Part shown: one piece after another, positions 1 to 9,870 of the stretch | Position numbering within the stretch: the stretch's first letter is position 1 | How the letters are laid out: each line of letters begins with the position of its first letter | Assembly (NCBI RefSeq): GCF_963082495.1 | Contig: NZ_CAUJAN010000006.1 | Span: 1 to 64,000, forward strand | Length of the DNA stretch: 64,000 nucleotides | Source of the DNA: Methanobrevibacter sp. V74 | GTDB lineage: Archaea > Methanobacteriota > Methanobacteria > Methanobacteriales > Methanobacteriaceae | Direction of reading: 5' to 3' | The notes under the pieces: generated by a model | Database searches by the model: none | Told to the model about the DNA's origin: nothing | What the model saw: only the letters and a program-made list of their open reading frames with translations | Position numbers and translations under genes: made by a program

Positions 1-48
1 ATACTATTTTTAATATAAAATTAATTATTGAATACTTAAAAAATATTA

Positions 49-69
49 ATAGAGGTTTTAAACCTCTAT
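49..69 (-). terminator. Terminator of the first adhesin gene
   Basis: A 10-bp perfect inverted repeat (ATAGAGGTTT and its complement, one-base loop) overlaps the stop codon of the minus-strand adhesin gene. On the minus strand it is followed by a T-rich tract, the usual layout of a hairpin/oligo-T stop. Confidence 0.55.
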
Positions 70-3000
70 CTTTTAACTTTTACTAATCCTGTGATGGTGT
101 CTTTTACATAGGTTACTTTTACTGTATATTTTTTACCTATTTTGAGTTTTTTAATAACATTCTTTTTAATGATAATTTTAGCTATTCCTTTAGCATTGGT
201 TTTGGTGGTGTAAGTTTTACCTTTAAATTTGAATGTTATTTTTTTGTTTTTAAGTGGTTTTTTGTTGGATTGTTTTAATGTTGTTTTTAGTGTTAGTTTT
301 TTAGCAGATTTTTTGACATTAGTTATTTTTGCTGTTTTTAGTATTTGCTTTACAGTTATTTTATTTTTTACGCTTTGACTTTTATATGTTGCAGTTATTT
401 GGTATGTTTTAGGAGTTAATGCTATTTTTAAACTTGCGCAACCGTTTTTGTCGGTTTTGATGTTGTAAGTTTTTTTGTTAACTGTAAATTTAACAATATT
501 CCCTGCTCCTACGGATTTACCATTATCGCCCACGATGTGAACTTTATAGATAAATCCAGATAAATAATCGCCAATCATATCTTTATTACCACTTATTCTA
601 GAAACAATTTTTAAAGTAGTAGTTTGGGTTTCAAGGTTAGTGGGATTTGTAATTAATACATTATATGTTCCAATTGCTAATTTTTTGTTTAATTTAACAA
701 CTCCATTTGCATCAGTCCTAATTTCGTAGGGGTTACTTCCGATTTTGAGTTTTATAAGTGTATTGGCTAATGGTGTTCCATCAACATTTAATAAAGTTGC
801 TTGATAATCAAGTCCACTATTATATCCTCTAATCATAGTAAATGCTTGGATTGTGGATTTAATTATTATGTTAGTGTTAATTTTTTTGTTATTAACTAAA
901 ATTGTTGCAGAATATTTTCCAACATTTAAGTCAAGATTTATAGTTGCAATGCCATCATTGTTGGTGATTTCAGTATAAGTGATGCCATTAAGTTTTATTT
1001 GGACAATTTGACTAGCAATTACATTTCCTTCACTATCTGTTATAATGATTTGTAGTTTTTCAGAACCTTTGTAGTATTTTTCAACATCAGGAGCTGAAAT
1101 ATTAATTTCCAGTACTTTTATAGTTACTGTTGTATTTTTAGCTAAGTATTTTTCATCTCCAGAATAGATGACTTTAGCGATGTAATTCCCTTGTGTTAAA
1201 TTAGGAATAATTGCAATAGCTTTATTATCTTGTATTTCTGTTGCATATGTTTTATTATTTAAAACAACATTTATTGTCCCTGTTAAGTCAGTAGGTATTG
1301 TTATTTCTACTGTTATATTATTTCCAACCATCACTGCTTTTGAAATTGCTGTAATATTTGGATCTATTTTATTTACATTTAGTGTAGATGAATTTATTAC
1401 TTTATCATGTAATTCAGTAGCGTTTATACTGTAATTTAGTGTATATGTTCCACATTTTAGTAGATTAATGTTGAAAGTTGCTATTCCATTATTGGTTTTA
1501 ACTGTATATTCTTTATCATTGATTTTTAAAGTGATTGTTTCGTTATCTGCTGGTAAATTGTCGAATAAAACATTCACAGTAATTGTGGTAGTTCCATAAT
1601 CTAATTCTATATCATTAGCAATGATAGTAACATTATGGGTTATATTACTTGTTAAATTAACTGTTTGGTTATCTATTTTAGCTTCAATGTAATAACTGGT
1701 TGCATTTTTCACTACATTAATTGGATTAATGATATTATTTATGATATTTCCATCATCAAATTCTAATGTAGCATTTATGCTAGACATTATAAATGGTCTG
1801 GGATATAAATGTCCAGTATAATCTGTTATATTTTCACCATCAGTAACTTTAAAAGCTAAAGTAATGTCCTTTGATAAACCTTCATTGTTACTTTGATTTA
1901 TTGTTAGTATTAACCAAGTTTCTGGATTTGTATCAACATTAGCTACTTTATAAATAGGTTTAGAATTACTTCCCCACCAATTATTATTTAAGTAAACATT
2001 AGAGTTATCATATATATCAGTTGATATTGTTCCATCTGCAAAGTATGAGTTTATTACAGTTAGATTATAATGATTTGTTGACATTATTAGGTTAGATACA
2101 TTTTTAATAAATGATGAATTAATTATTAGATTTTCCTTTTGATTATTTAGGAGGTTATACAAATTTAAGAAATTTGAATTGTAAATTTTAATATTTGAAG
2201 ATACATACCAACTTATAGCGGCATTACTTGTAGTATACAGGTTGGGTCCAGTATATTTGGCATCGTGACCATCTATTGTTGTATTTATTAGGGTTATAAT
2301 TCCAATTGTTCCAATACTTATAGTAAATGCTGGATTATCAGCATATGTATCTCCTGGGCTAATTAGTTCTAAAGGAGTTTTTCCTGTTCTAAATATTTTT
2401 GAATTAATAATACTAATATTGCCAAGACCTCCAATTACAAGGGTGTTTCCGGTCCAACCATTTGTACGCATGGAATCTTGAATATTTGAATTGTAGATAT
2501 TTAAAATACCATTATTATACATATCAGAACAATATTTTGCATGGTTTGCAATAAATGAGGAATTGTCAATGATTGTTATACCTGTATTATATATGGATCC
2601 TCCATAACTTGAATCACCATTATTATAAAAAATAGAATTAACAATGTTTAATGTACCTTCATTATTAATTGCACCACCATTGAATCCACGATTTTTAGCA
2701 AATTTAACGCTGTCAATAAATACATTAGCACCTTTTTCAATAACAACAGCAGATTTTTGACTATTCATAGTTTTATAATTATAATTAATTTCATTAATGG
2801 TCATATTTATTAATTTTAAAAATCCGTTTCCAGCATGTAATACTGTTATAAACCAGTTGTTTTTAGTATTGTTTCCTGTGATAATTGTTTTATCAATTCC
2901 TTCACCAATAATTGTGATATTTAAAGAATCATAAATTGTAATATTATTATTGAATTTACCAGTATAATTACCTTCTAATACTTTGATAAAAATTACTTTA

Positions 3001-5786
3001 GATTGTTTGCAACCTTTGTCTAATGCATTTTCAATGGTTTTGTAAGGATTTTCGTATGAGCCATTTCCATTCTCATCATTTCCTCTACTATCAGAAACAT
3101 ATAAAGTAATATTTTCTTTTAATGTATTAAGAATTACATTAACAACAGCATTGTTATAAATAGTATTATTTGTTCCATAGCTGTATGTACCACTTAAAGT
3201 ATAATTGCCGTCTTTTATAAATCCTAAATAATTCAATTTAGCTACACCATTAATAACTTCTGTAACTCCCATATATGAACCATTTAAATTAAATGCAATC
3301 ATTCCTCCACCAATAATAGCTCCACTAACATGACTGATGTTTGCAGTCACAGTATCTTGTAAGTCATGTGTAATCAAGCTATTAAAAGTTACTGTAATGT
3401 TGTCTATTTGTCCATTTTCGTATCCATTATCTGCCTTTTCAATAAATATGTCTTTACCATTATTTGCACTATTATTTTCAAAAAATACATTTTCAAGAAT
3501 ACATTTTGGAAATTGATTATGTTTGTAATGAGATAAGATAAGAATAGCTCCACCATTATTTAAAGCAGTATTATTAATAAATTTAGCACCTTTAATTTGC
3601 CCTGCTTTAATAACTAAACCTGATCCATCGATTTTTGCATAATTATTTTTAAAAGTAATATTTTCAATTATTATTTCAACATCATTTCCACTAAAATCAT
3701 AATATGCGATGTAACTTGATACATTATTTCCTATGAAAGTTTCGTTTACAGAGGTTAGGTTATTAGCATAACTTTGAAAAATATACTTTCCATTTTCATC
3801 AATAACAGCATTATTAATGTAATTGTTATTTCTTAATATGCTATTTCCAGATATACGAACAATAGAAGAACCATATCGTCCGTTAACAGTATTGTTGATT
3901 ATAGTAGTGTTTTCAATATATATTATATTATTTTTAAGAGAACCTATCTGTAAAAAGCAATTATTTTTAGTATTATTACAATTCTTAAATTCAGAATTAT
4001 AAATTTCTGCATTGTATATGTATATTTCACCACTATTAGTGTAAGTTAGATTATTAAAAATTATTTTAGATGTATCACTATATCCTCCATTTAAGGAATC
4101 AACATGTTCAATAATAGAATCATAGATTTTTAAAATATAAGCAGTAATGACATTTCTACTTGTATTTTTTAGAGTCATGTTTGTTAAAGTCACATCTAGA
4201 TATTCACCAAAATTAAAAATGTTTTTTGTGTTTTCTGCATCAATTATGGTATTTCTATAAGATTCACCAAAAATAGTTAATTTACCAACATTGGAGTAAG
4301 ATAAATCTTTATTGTCACTTCCAGTATAAATTCCATCTTTCATGTGAATAGTTAAATCTATTGTATTTTCAAATCCATAATTTAATGCATATTTAAGTGT
4401 TTTAAATGGATTATTTTCACTTCCATTACCAGTTGTATCGTTACCTTCATTTGATACCCATAATTCTAGGGGGTCATGATCAAAATCAACATGTAGTGTT
4501 GCATTTTTTACATTAACTTCATATGGATTTTCAGAATAGTAATAAGTTCCATTAAGTGTGTAATCACCATTATTTAATAATTTAATCACGATTATTGAAG
4601 CAATACCATTATTGGATTTACTGGATTTTATTTCTTCACCATTAATAAAGAAATGAACTTCCCCATAAGTACTTACACTATTGTTTAAATCATCTGTTAC
4701 TTCACAATATAATTTAAATTCAGTTCCATTAATTGTTGCATTTTTAAATTTGAGATATGCATTAAATTCAGTTAGAGAGTATATTAAAGCTTTTGTAGAA
4801 GTACAGTTTATAAATTGATTATTTTTAAGGTAGGTATTTGAAATATAAATTATACCTCCATTGCTATTTCCAGTATAATTACAATTAATAAATGTATTAT
4901 TAATTACTTCAGATTTACAATTTCCATATTTTAATTCAAATGTTCCAGAATCATATAATCCGGTTATATTTCTAAATTTATTTCCAATAATATTTGCATT
5001 TGAATATTGGATTGAAAAAGAAGGTAAACTATATGAATATGCGGTCGTTGAATTTATAAATGTAGAATTGATAATGTCTATTGTTATTGATTCACTACCT
5101 GTACAATAAAAATCTGCACAGCCTTCAAGTCCATAATTATTTTTAAATATAGAATTTGTAATTTTCATATCTTCTGTATCTTCTGCATAAATTGCTGCAC
5201 GAATAGTAGCATAATTACTATCAAAAATACAATTATCTATGGTTAAATTTCCAGAAGTAGTTATGGCTGAACCAATTTCAGATTTTCCATGTGTAAATGT
5301 AATATTTATTAAAGTTACAATAGAATCAGCACTAATTGATGTAAAAATGGCTGATTCATCATTTCCATCGAGTATAGTTTGACCATTACCTGCACCAATA
5401 ATAGTTAAACTACCATTATAATTTTTATGAGCTAAATTAATACTTAAATCAGTATTATTTTCACCACTATATCTTCCAGCACTTAAATATACAACAGCAT
5501 TATCAGAAGCATTTACACTGGATATGGCCTTATTTAATGTGGCATATGGGCTATTTTGACCACCTGATCCTGAATCATCTCCAGTATAATTTACATAAAT
5601 TGTTTTATTATAACTTGCTGAAGCAAGAATATTATCATTAAAAGAGTCGGCACTAACTATTTCCTCATAACTGTCTGAAGAAATATATTTTTCAGTGTTA
5701 TTTGAATTATCATATGCATTAACTGCATTTAATGATAAAATAGCCAATAAAACAATACTAACTAATATTATGTTATTTATTTTCAA
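66..5786 (-). CDS. Giant adhesin-like protein: three beta-helix modules plus Ig-like domains
   Basis: A secreted surface protein of about 1,900 residues. It has an N-terminal signal peptide (hydrophobic residues about 6-24, ending near NAVNA). Three modules each open with a motif like YVSxxGNDxxGNGSxxNPYxT (about residues 67, 443 and 899) and run on as Asn-rich right-handed beta-helix rungs (LxNxTFxNN). The last third is Ig-like repeats (xVxFxxNGKxYxxxTDxNGxA) ending in a Lys-rich domain with no membrane anchor, so attachment is probably by binding the pseudomurein wall. GTG at 5798 is possible, but its GTG lies inside the GGTGAT ribosome site; TTG at 5786, seven bases downstream, is the better start. 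Such adhesins are typical of gut Methanobrevibacter. The ligand is unknown. Confidence 0.85.
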   Translation of the reverse strand: MKINNIILVSIVLLAILSLNAVNAYDNSNNTEKYISSDSYEEIVSADSFNDNILASASYNKTIYVNYTGDDSGSGGQNSPYATLNKAISSVNASDNAVVYLSAGRYSGENNTDLSINLAHKNYNGSLTIIGAGNGQTILDGNDESAIFTSISADSIVTLINITFTHGKSEIGSAITTSGNLTIDNCIFDSNYATIRAAIYAEDTEDMKITNSIFKNNYGLEGCADFYCTGSESITIDIINSTFINSTTAYSYSLPSFSIQYSNANIIGNKFRNITGLYDSGTFELKYGNCKSEVINNTFINCNYTGNSNGGIIYISNTYLKNNQFINCTSTKALIYSLTEFNAYLKFKNATINGTEFKLYCEVTDDLNNSVSTYGEVHFFINGEEIKSSKSNNGIASIIVIKLLNNGDYTLNGTYYYSENPYEVNVKNATLHVDFDHDPLELWVSNEGNDTTGNGSENNPFKTLKYALNYGFENTIDLTIHMKDGIYTGSDNKDLSYSNVGKLTIFGESYRNTIIDAENTKNIFNFGEYLDVTLTNMTLKNTSRNVITAYILKIYDSIIEHVDSLNGGYSDTSKIIFNNLTYTNSGEIYIYNAEIYNSEFKNCNNTKNNCFLQIGSLKNNIIYIENTTIINNTVNGRYGSSIVRISGNSILRNNNYINNAVIDENGKYIFQSYANNLTSVNETFIGNNVSSYIAYYDFSGNDVEIIIENITFKNNYAKIDGSGLVIKAGQIKGAKFINNTALNNGGAILILSHYKHNQFPKCILENVFFENNSANNGKDIFIEKADNGYENGQIDNITVTFNSLITHDLQDTVTANISHVSGAIIGGGMIAFNLNGSYMGVTEVINGVAKLNYLGFIKDGNYTLSGTYSYGTNNTIYNNAVVNVILNTLKENITLYVSDSRGNDENGNGSYENPYKTIENALDKGCKQSKVIFIKVLEGNYTGKFNNNITIYDSLNITIIGEGIDKTIITGNNTKNNWFITVLHAGNGFLKLINMTINEINYNYKTMNSQKSAVVIEKGANVFIDSVKFAKNRGFNGGAINNEGTLNIVNSIFYNNGDSSYGGSIYNTGITIIDNSSFIANHAKYCSDMYNNGILNIYNSNIQDSMRTNGWTGNTLVIGGLGNISIINSKIFRTGKTPLELISPGDTYADNPAFTISIGTIGIITLINTTIDGHDAKYTGPNLYTTSNAAISWYVSSNIKIYNSNFLNLYNLLNNQKENLIINSSFIKNVSNLIMSTNHYNLTVINSYFADGTISTDIYDNSNVYLNNNWWGSNSKPIYKVANVDTNPETWLILTINQSNNEGLSKDITLAFKVTDGENITDYTGHLYPRPFIMSSINATLEFDDGNIINNIINPINVVKNATSYYIEAKIDNQTVNLTSNITHNVTIIANDIELDYGTTTITVNVLFDNLPADNETITLKINDKEYTVKTNNGIATFNINLLKCGTYTLNYSINATELHDKVINSSTLNVNKIDPNITAISKAVMVGNNITVEITIPTDLTGTINVVLNNKTYATEIQDNKAIAIIPNLTQGNYIAKVIYSGDEKYLAKNTTVTIKVLEINISAPDVEKYYKGSEKLQIIITDSEGNVIASQIVQIKLNGITYTEITNNDGIATINLDLNVGKYSATILVNNKKINTNIIIKSTIQAFTMIRGYNSGLDYQATLLNVDGTPLANTLIKLKIGSNPYEIRTDANGVVKLNKKLAIGTYNVLITNPTNLETQTTTLKIVSRISGNKDMIGDYLSGFIYKVHIVGDNGKSVGAGNIVKFTVNKKTYNIKTDKNGCASLKIALTPKTYQITATYKSQSVKNKITVKQILKTAKITNVKKSAKKLTLKTTLKQSNKKPLKNKKITFKFKGKTYTTKTNAKGIAKIIIKKNVIKKLKIGKKYTVKVTYVKDTITGLVKVKR

Positions 5787-5798
5787 AATTTTAATCAC

Positions 5799-6421
5799 CT
5801 TTTCATTTAATTAATTAAAAAAAATATATTCAATTTAACTTGAATATATATTAATATATTATTGAAGGTATATTTAAAAGTTATTAACGATTGTATGATT
5901 TTTATTAACATTGATTATTTTTAATAGGATATTGAATAATTATATTTTAAGTGATAACAGTAGGAAATTAGTGAAATGGAAGAAGAATTTCAACTTATGT
6001 CTATTGCATCCGTAATAGTTGATGGTGCGTTTAATTTCTTTAAAATTGAACGAAAAATTTCAAATGTGTGAAAACCACCTTTTGACCTTTAAAACTAATT
6101 TTTTATGGAGATTATTAAAAATAACAAGTAGTGTGAAGTTGGATTTATAATGCAAAATACAATCTTTTGTATAAATTTAATATTCACATTCAACATCAGA
6201 TAAAGAAAAAGTAGACATTTTGTTTCATTGGTGGCATTTTACTGGATTATTCAGGTCAAGTGTTGCTTGCTTTGAATGATCATGATGCTCGACTAAATGA
6301 AAACTAAAATATAATGGACAAAAATATCCAAAATTTGAGTTAATGTGCGGACAAATATTTCACTGGTTCAAACATTGGCCTTGCTGGAATTTGTAAAGTT
6401 AAATGGATTTTCTTCATAGTA
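5799..6421. other. Non-coding stretch with coding-like debris
   Basis: About 620 bases without an intact gene. The part next to 5800 is the adhesin promoter region and is extremely AT-rich. Between about 6210 and 6410 the plus strand shows short coding-looking runs, for example a frame near 6308-6400 reading KYNGQKYPKFELMCG, separated by stops and frame changes. This looks like the remains of a gene, possibly a transposase, but I cannot assign a family. Confidence 0.3.
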
Positions 6422-7504
6422 TTATAGATATGAGTAAATATTCCATGAAACAGTGTAATATTCGCAGGAATTATTCAGAGGAACTTTTAAATCATTGATT
6501 AGTCCCATTTCATTATAACTTGAGTCAATATGGTATGTAGTTTTGTTTAAATTAGTATCATGTTCTGAACTTATAATGTTTTTGCTAATATTTCCTAAAT
6601 CGATTTCTTCACTTGGATTAACAACTTCAACAGTATAATAGTCAGCTTCTGCACCAGCAAAAGCAACAGTAAATCTTAATACTATAAATGCAATCAATAC
6701 AATGTAAATAAAAATTCGATTAAATAAAAATCTATTTCTACCAAATCCACGATTTCTATAACTAGGTTGATTCAGTTCATTTTTTTTTAATAGTTGTTCA
6801 TCCTTTAAATAAGTGCCTGCAATGTGATTTAAGTAATAGCCATTTCTGTAAATTAGATATAATCCAAATATTCCAACATATGATGGGGTTGCAAACATTC
6901 CTCCATCAATGATTCCGATAAGTAGGCAACTTGAAAAGAAAGCTATTAAGAAGTTCGTAAGCCATGGACGTTTTTGGATGGATAATACGATTGCTGCAAA
7001 TAATGCCGGAATGAATAAAACTACTAAAAATGAAAAACTTGGAACATAAGTATATAGGCCTGCTCCTGTGTTAATGTCACTTTGGATAAATTGTCCCATT
7101 ATTTGAGTTAAAGCTTCCCCTAAAATAGACTTTAATAAGTGGGTATGCAAAATGCTTGTAGAGCTCATGCCGTTAGTCATAGAGCAAAATATGGTGTTAA
7201 GTCCAATTCCCATTTGTAACCTGAAAATTATTTCTAGTAAAATGCCCAAAATTAATAAAATAGAACCAATTATCATTGATAATTTCAAATACTTTCTTGT
7301 ATCGATGTCTTTTTTGATAATCTGGGATAAAATTAAAAATAATCCTAAAAATCCAAAGAAAATGATGTCTTTTCCTTTAGAAGATCCCATTAAAAATAAA
7401 TAGGTTATTGGCCGTATAATTGGGTTTAGCATATCACTTAGAAAAATTATGCCTCCCAGAATTAGGAATGCTATTCCGATTAAAATAGTTTTATTAACTT
7501 TCAT
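6422..7504 (-). CDS. Multi-spanning membrane protein of unknown function
   Basis: About 360 residues with roughly seven to eight hydrophobic segments. The first follows the N-terminus directly (TILIGIAFLILGGIIFLSD). The last (about residues 265-285) is followed by an exported tail of about 75 residues rich in Asn, Ser and Glu. A basic loop of Arg and Asn (about residues 245-260) sits before the last helix, fitting a cytoplasmic loop by the positive-inside rule. The first ATG is at 7504; a TTG two codons upstream (7510) is also open, and neither has a clear ribosome site. I do not recognise the family. The divergent permease gene begins 41 bases away, so the two share a short promoter region. 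Confidence 0.6.
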   Translation of the reverse strand: MKVNKTILIGIAFLILGGIIFLSDMLNPIIRPITYLFLMGSSKGKDIIFFGFLGLFLILSQIIKKDIDTRKYLKLSMIIGSILLILGILLEIIFRLQMGIGLNTIFCSMTNGMSSTSILHTHLLKSILGEALTQIMGQFIQSDINTGAGLYTYVPSFSFLVVLFIPALFAAIVLSIQKRPWLTNFLIAFFSSCLLIGIIDGGMFATPSYVGIFGLYLIYRNGYYLNHIAGTYLKDEQLLKKNELNQPSYRNRGFGRNRFLFNRIFIYIVLIAFIVLRFTVAFAGAEADYYTVEVVNPSEEIDLGNISKNIISSEHDTNLNKTTYHIDSSYNEMGLINDLKVPLNNSCEYYTVSWNIYSYL

Positions 7505-7545
7505 TAACAATACTTTAATTATTAATACTTTAAATAAGTGATGTT

Positions 7546-8355
7546 ATGTTTACGGTAGGATATTTTATAGGACTAATCCTAATTGGCATATTTGTAGGGT
7601 TTGCATCAGGTCTTCTAGGTGTTGGTGGGGGATTTATAATGGTTCCTCTACAATATTTTTTATTACAGTCCATTGGGGTTGAATCTGATTTGGCAATGTT
7701 GATTTCTCTTGGAACTAGTTTAGCTATAATCATACCTACCTCTTTAAGTGGAGCATACAGACATGCTAAAACAATGGATGGTATTGTACTTCCAGGTGTA
7801 CGCTTAGGCATTTTTGGAATTGCCGGAGGAGTTATTGGAGGTATGGTCGCTTCAATTTTGTCATCTAATATATTGAAGATAATATTTGGCTGTTTATTGT
7901 TATTTGTTGCTGTTAATAATTTAATTAACTTCAATAAGGAAAGAGTAGAAGCTAAAATTCCATTCAATCTCATATCTACTTGCATAATAGGTTTATTAGT
8001 TGGATTTGCATCTGGATTGTTAGGCGTTGGTGGAGGAGTATTCATAATACCTGTCTTGACCGTATTATTAGGTTTTTCAATGATAGAAGCAGTAGGAACT
8101 TCTTCTATTTTCATTAGTTTAACTGCTATTGGAGGTTTCTTATCATATATCGTTTCTGGCTGGGGAGTTTCAACATTTCCATACTCAATAGGTTATGTAA
8201 GCATTATTAATTTCACATTAATAACATGCTTTTCAGTACCGTTAGCTTCATTAGGCGCTAAATATGCTCATAAGATTCCTCAAAAAAAGTTAAAAATAAT
8301 ATTTTCCATTCTAGTATTGTATATGGGGTTAAAAATGTTGGGAATATTTTCGTAG
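7546..8355 (+). CDS. TSUP family (TauE/SafE) anion permease
   Basis: A 269-residue integral membrane protein with the internal duplication of the TauE/SafE (TSUP) family. The signature GFASGLLGVGGG occurs twice, at about residues 18-29 and 152-163, each followed by a hydrophobic stretch and a Pro (MVPLQ, IIPVL). The family exports or imports small organosulfur or carboxylate anions such as sulfite or sulfoacetate; the substrate cannot be read from sequence. ATG at 7546 follows a short GTGAT. The stop codon overlaps the ribosome site of the next gene, so the two are probably co-transcribed. Confidence 0.85.
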   Translation: MFTVGYFIGLILIGIFVGFASGLLGVGGGFIMVPLQYFLLQSIGVESDLAMLISLGTSLAIIIPTSLSGAYRHAKTMDGIVLPGVRLGIFGIAGGVIGGMVASILSSNILKIIFGCLLLFVAVNNLINFNKERVEAKIPFNLISTCIIGLLVGFASGLLGVGGGVFIIPVLTVLLGFSMIEAVGTSSIFISLTAIGGFLSYIVSGWGVSTFPYSIGYVSIINFTLITCFSVPLASLGAKYAHKIPQKKLKIIFSILVLYMGLKMLGIFS

Positions 8356-8364
8356 GTGATTAAA

Positions 8365-8724
8365 GTGAGAAATGATAGGAAAGTTGGCGAAAACTTTGAT
8401 GAAAAGATGGCGGGGGATATTTTTGATAAATTAAAAAATGCTGAAGGTAAAATAAAACCTAAAAGAAAAGGTCGATTTGACAATATCACTAATTTAATGC
8501 AGGAAGCAAAAAGTTTAGAAAAAGAAAATAAATGTGATGAGGCCATTAAATTGTATAATGAAGTTATTTATATTTTGCCGGATTCAACAAAAGCATATGA
8601 AGCACTAGCTAATATATATAAAAAACAAGGCAACATCAAGGCCGAAAAAGATATTTTGCAAAAAGCTATAGCTAACTGTAGTAAAACAGGCCAATTTGAA
8701 AATAGGTTAAATGATATTCAATAA
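8365..8724 (+). CDS. Small TPR-repeat protein
   Basis: About 120 residues: a charged N-terminal half (Lys, Glu, Asp) and a C-terminal pair of tetratricopeptide-like helices (about residues 60-115; NKCDEAIKLYNEVIYILPDS, then KAYEALANIYKKQGNIKAEK). TPR units bind other proteins; no partner is evident. GTG at 8365 is preferred because GGTGAT ends four bases before it, overlapping the stop of the TSUP permease. A GTG at 8356 is part of that ribosome site. The 3' end overlaps the convergent small membrane protein gene by 7 bases. Confidence 0.7.
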   Translation: MRNDRKVGENFDEKMAGDIFDKLKNAEGKIKPKRKGRFDNITNLMQEAKSLEKENKCDEAIKLYNEVIYILPDSTKAYEALANIYKKQGNIKAEKDILQKAIANCSKTGQFENRLNDIQ

Positions 8725-8915
8725 AAAAATAAGATGAAATAAATAACAAACATGACTATTGAGAAATATATGATAAATCTTCCATGTTTCTGATATAATG
8801 CGCTTTCTTTTTTAAAGAATACAAGTATTGCTCCATATATTAATCCGATTATTGGACTTAATGTTCCAATAACGTAACCAATTATGGGGATTATGATATT
8901 TCCATCAGCTTCCAT
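8718..8915 (-). CDS. Small two-helix membrane protein
   Basis: A 65-residue protein with two transmembrane helices (about residues 7-33 and 46-64) joined by a short basic loop (KKESALYQKHGR). Glycine and proline in the first helix (IIPIIGYVIGTLSPIIGLIYG) suggest a packed hairpin. GGAGGCG lies seven bases before the ATG, and that site overlaps the end of the upstream DUF364 gene, so translation is probably coupled. No family recognised. Confidence 0.6.
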   Translation of the reverse strand: MEADGNIIIPIIGYVIGTLSPIIGLIYGAILVFFKKESALYQKHGRFIIYFSIVMFVIYFILFFY

Positions 8916-8917
8916 TT

Positions 8918-9745
8918 TTATTCGCCTCCTTTTTTAATTATTGCACGTTCAGCAGATTGTCCAAAGAAATGATATCCAGAACCTGCTTCTGAAATAACGT
9001 CTAATAATTCATCAGCATTGGTTACTACAATTCCACCAGTCATTGTAACTCCTTTTTCGAAAAGTACATCAGGAATCATACTTGCAGTAGGGCCTGTAAC
9101 TAAAATCTCAGCATCATCTCTAGCCATTTCAAGCAAATCTGATAGTGTGTCATTTAAAACAGTGACTCCAGTGATTACAAGCAAATCTGCATCCGGAACA
9201 TATTTGTGGGCATCTTCAGAGGGGGCGTAATATTGCAATTCATGTTTTTTTAAAGTATTAGGATCTTGCTCTAAAATTGTAAAATCACAATTATTGGCTA
9301 TTAATTTTTTAAGCATTGGGATTAGTGATCCTACAACAACTGTTTTATCGTATTTGTTGACATCAATCTCATCAAAAGCATCACGATTCATGATTGGTTT
9401 ATTTTCTGCATCATATTTTTCCCAAATTAGATTGCTCAATGCATTAAGCGCTGCAATACCTAATGTTCTTCTAAGCACATTGTCGCAGAATATGTCATCT
9501 AGATATTGTTTAACAGGAATGTCGGATAATTTTCCAGAAAATGGCATCACTGCAGCAGAACTGGGGCAGCAGACAGCTTCAGGTATTTCTTTAACTGGAG
9601 TAAAACATAATCCTCCGTGATCGGTAGATAATTTAACTCCTGAGAAAAAAAGTCCAAATACTGCTCTTTCAACGACAATATTGTTTATATCATCACCAAT
9701 TTTATTTAATACTATTTCTACAGTATCTTTTAATAGTTTATCCAT
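8918..9745 (-). CDS. DUF364/DUF4213 protein (putative metal-chelation domain)
   Basis: A 275-residue soluble protein matching my memory of the DUF4213-DUF364 family. The N-terminal enolase-like part carries VFGLFFSGVKLSTDHGGLCF and a Cys-Cys-Pro (EAVCCPSS). A C-terminal Rossmann-like part begins near residue 130 (YDKTVVVGSLIPML, then FTILEQDP) and ends with a conserved GYHFFGQSAERAIIKK segment. Family members in methanogens are suggested to bind metal or corrinoid-type ligands, but no reaction is established. It probably forms an operon with the small membrane protein downstream. Confidence 0.75.
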   Translation of the reverse strand: MDKLLKDTVEIVLNKIGDDINNIVVERAVFGLFFSGVKLSTDHGGLCFTPVKEIPEAVCCPSSAAVMPFSGKLSDIPVKQYLDDIFCDNVLRRTLGIAALNALSNLIWEKYDAENKPIMNRDAFDEIDVNKYDKTVVVGSLIPMLKKLIANNCDFTILEQDPNTLKKHELQYYAPSEDAHKYVPDADLLVITGVTVLNDTLSDLLEMARDDAEILVTGPTASMIPDVLFEKGVTMTGGIVVTNADELLDVISEAGSGYHFFGQSAERAIIKKGGE

Positions 9746-9870
9746 ATTATCACCAATTTACATTGATTTTTGAGTTACTAATATATTGGATTACGGAACT
9801 TAAAAATATTGTTTTTTTATTCAGTGACAGTTGTTTAAATGATTTTTATTCTTTTAAAATTGATGGTGTT

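Noticed and set aside
7530-8114. Long minus-strand frame opposite the TSUP permease
   Set aside because: Its translation is Pro/Thr/Asn-rich with no domain, and the plus-strand frame has clear TauE/SafE motifs; it is an antisense shadow.
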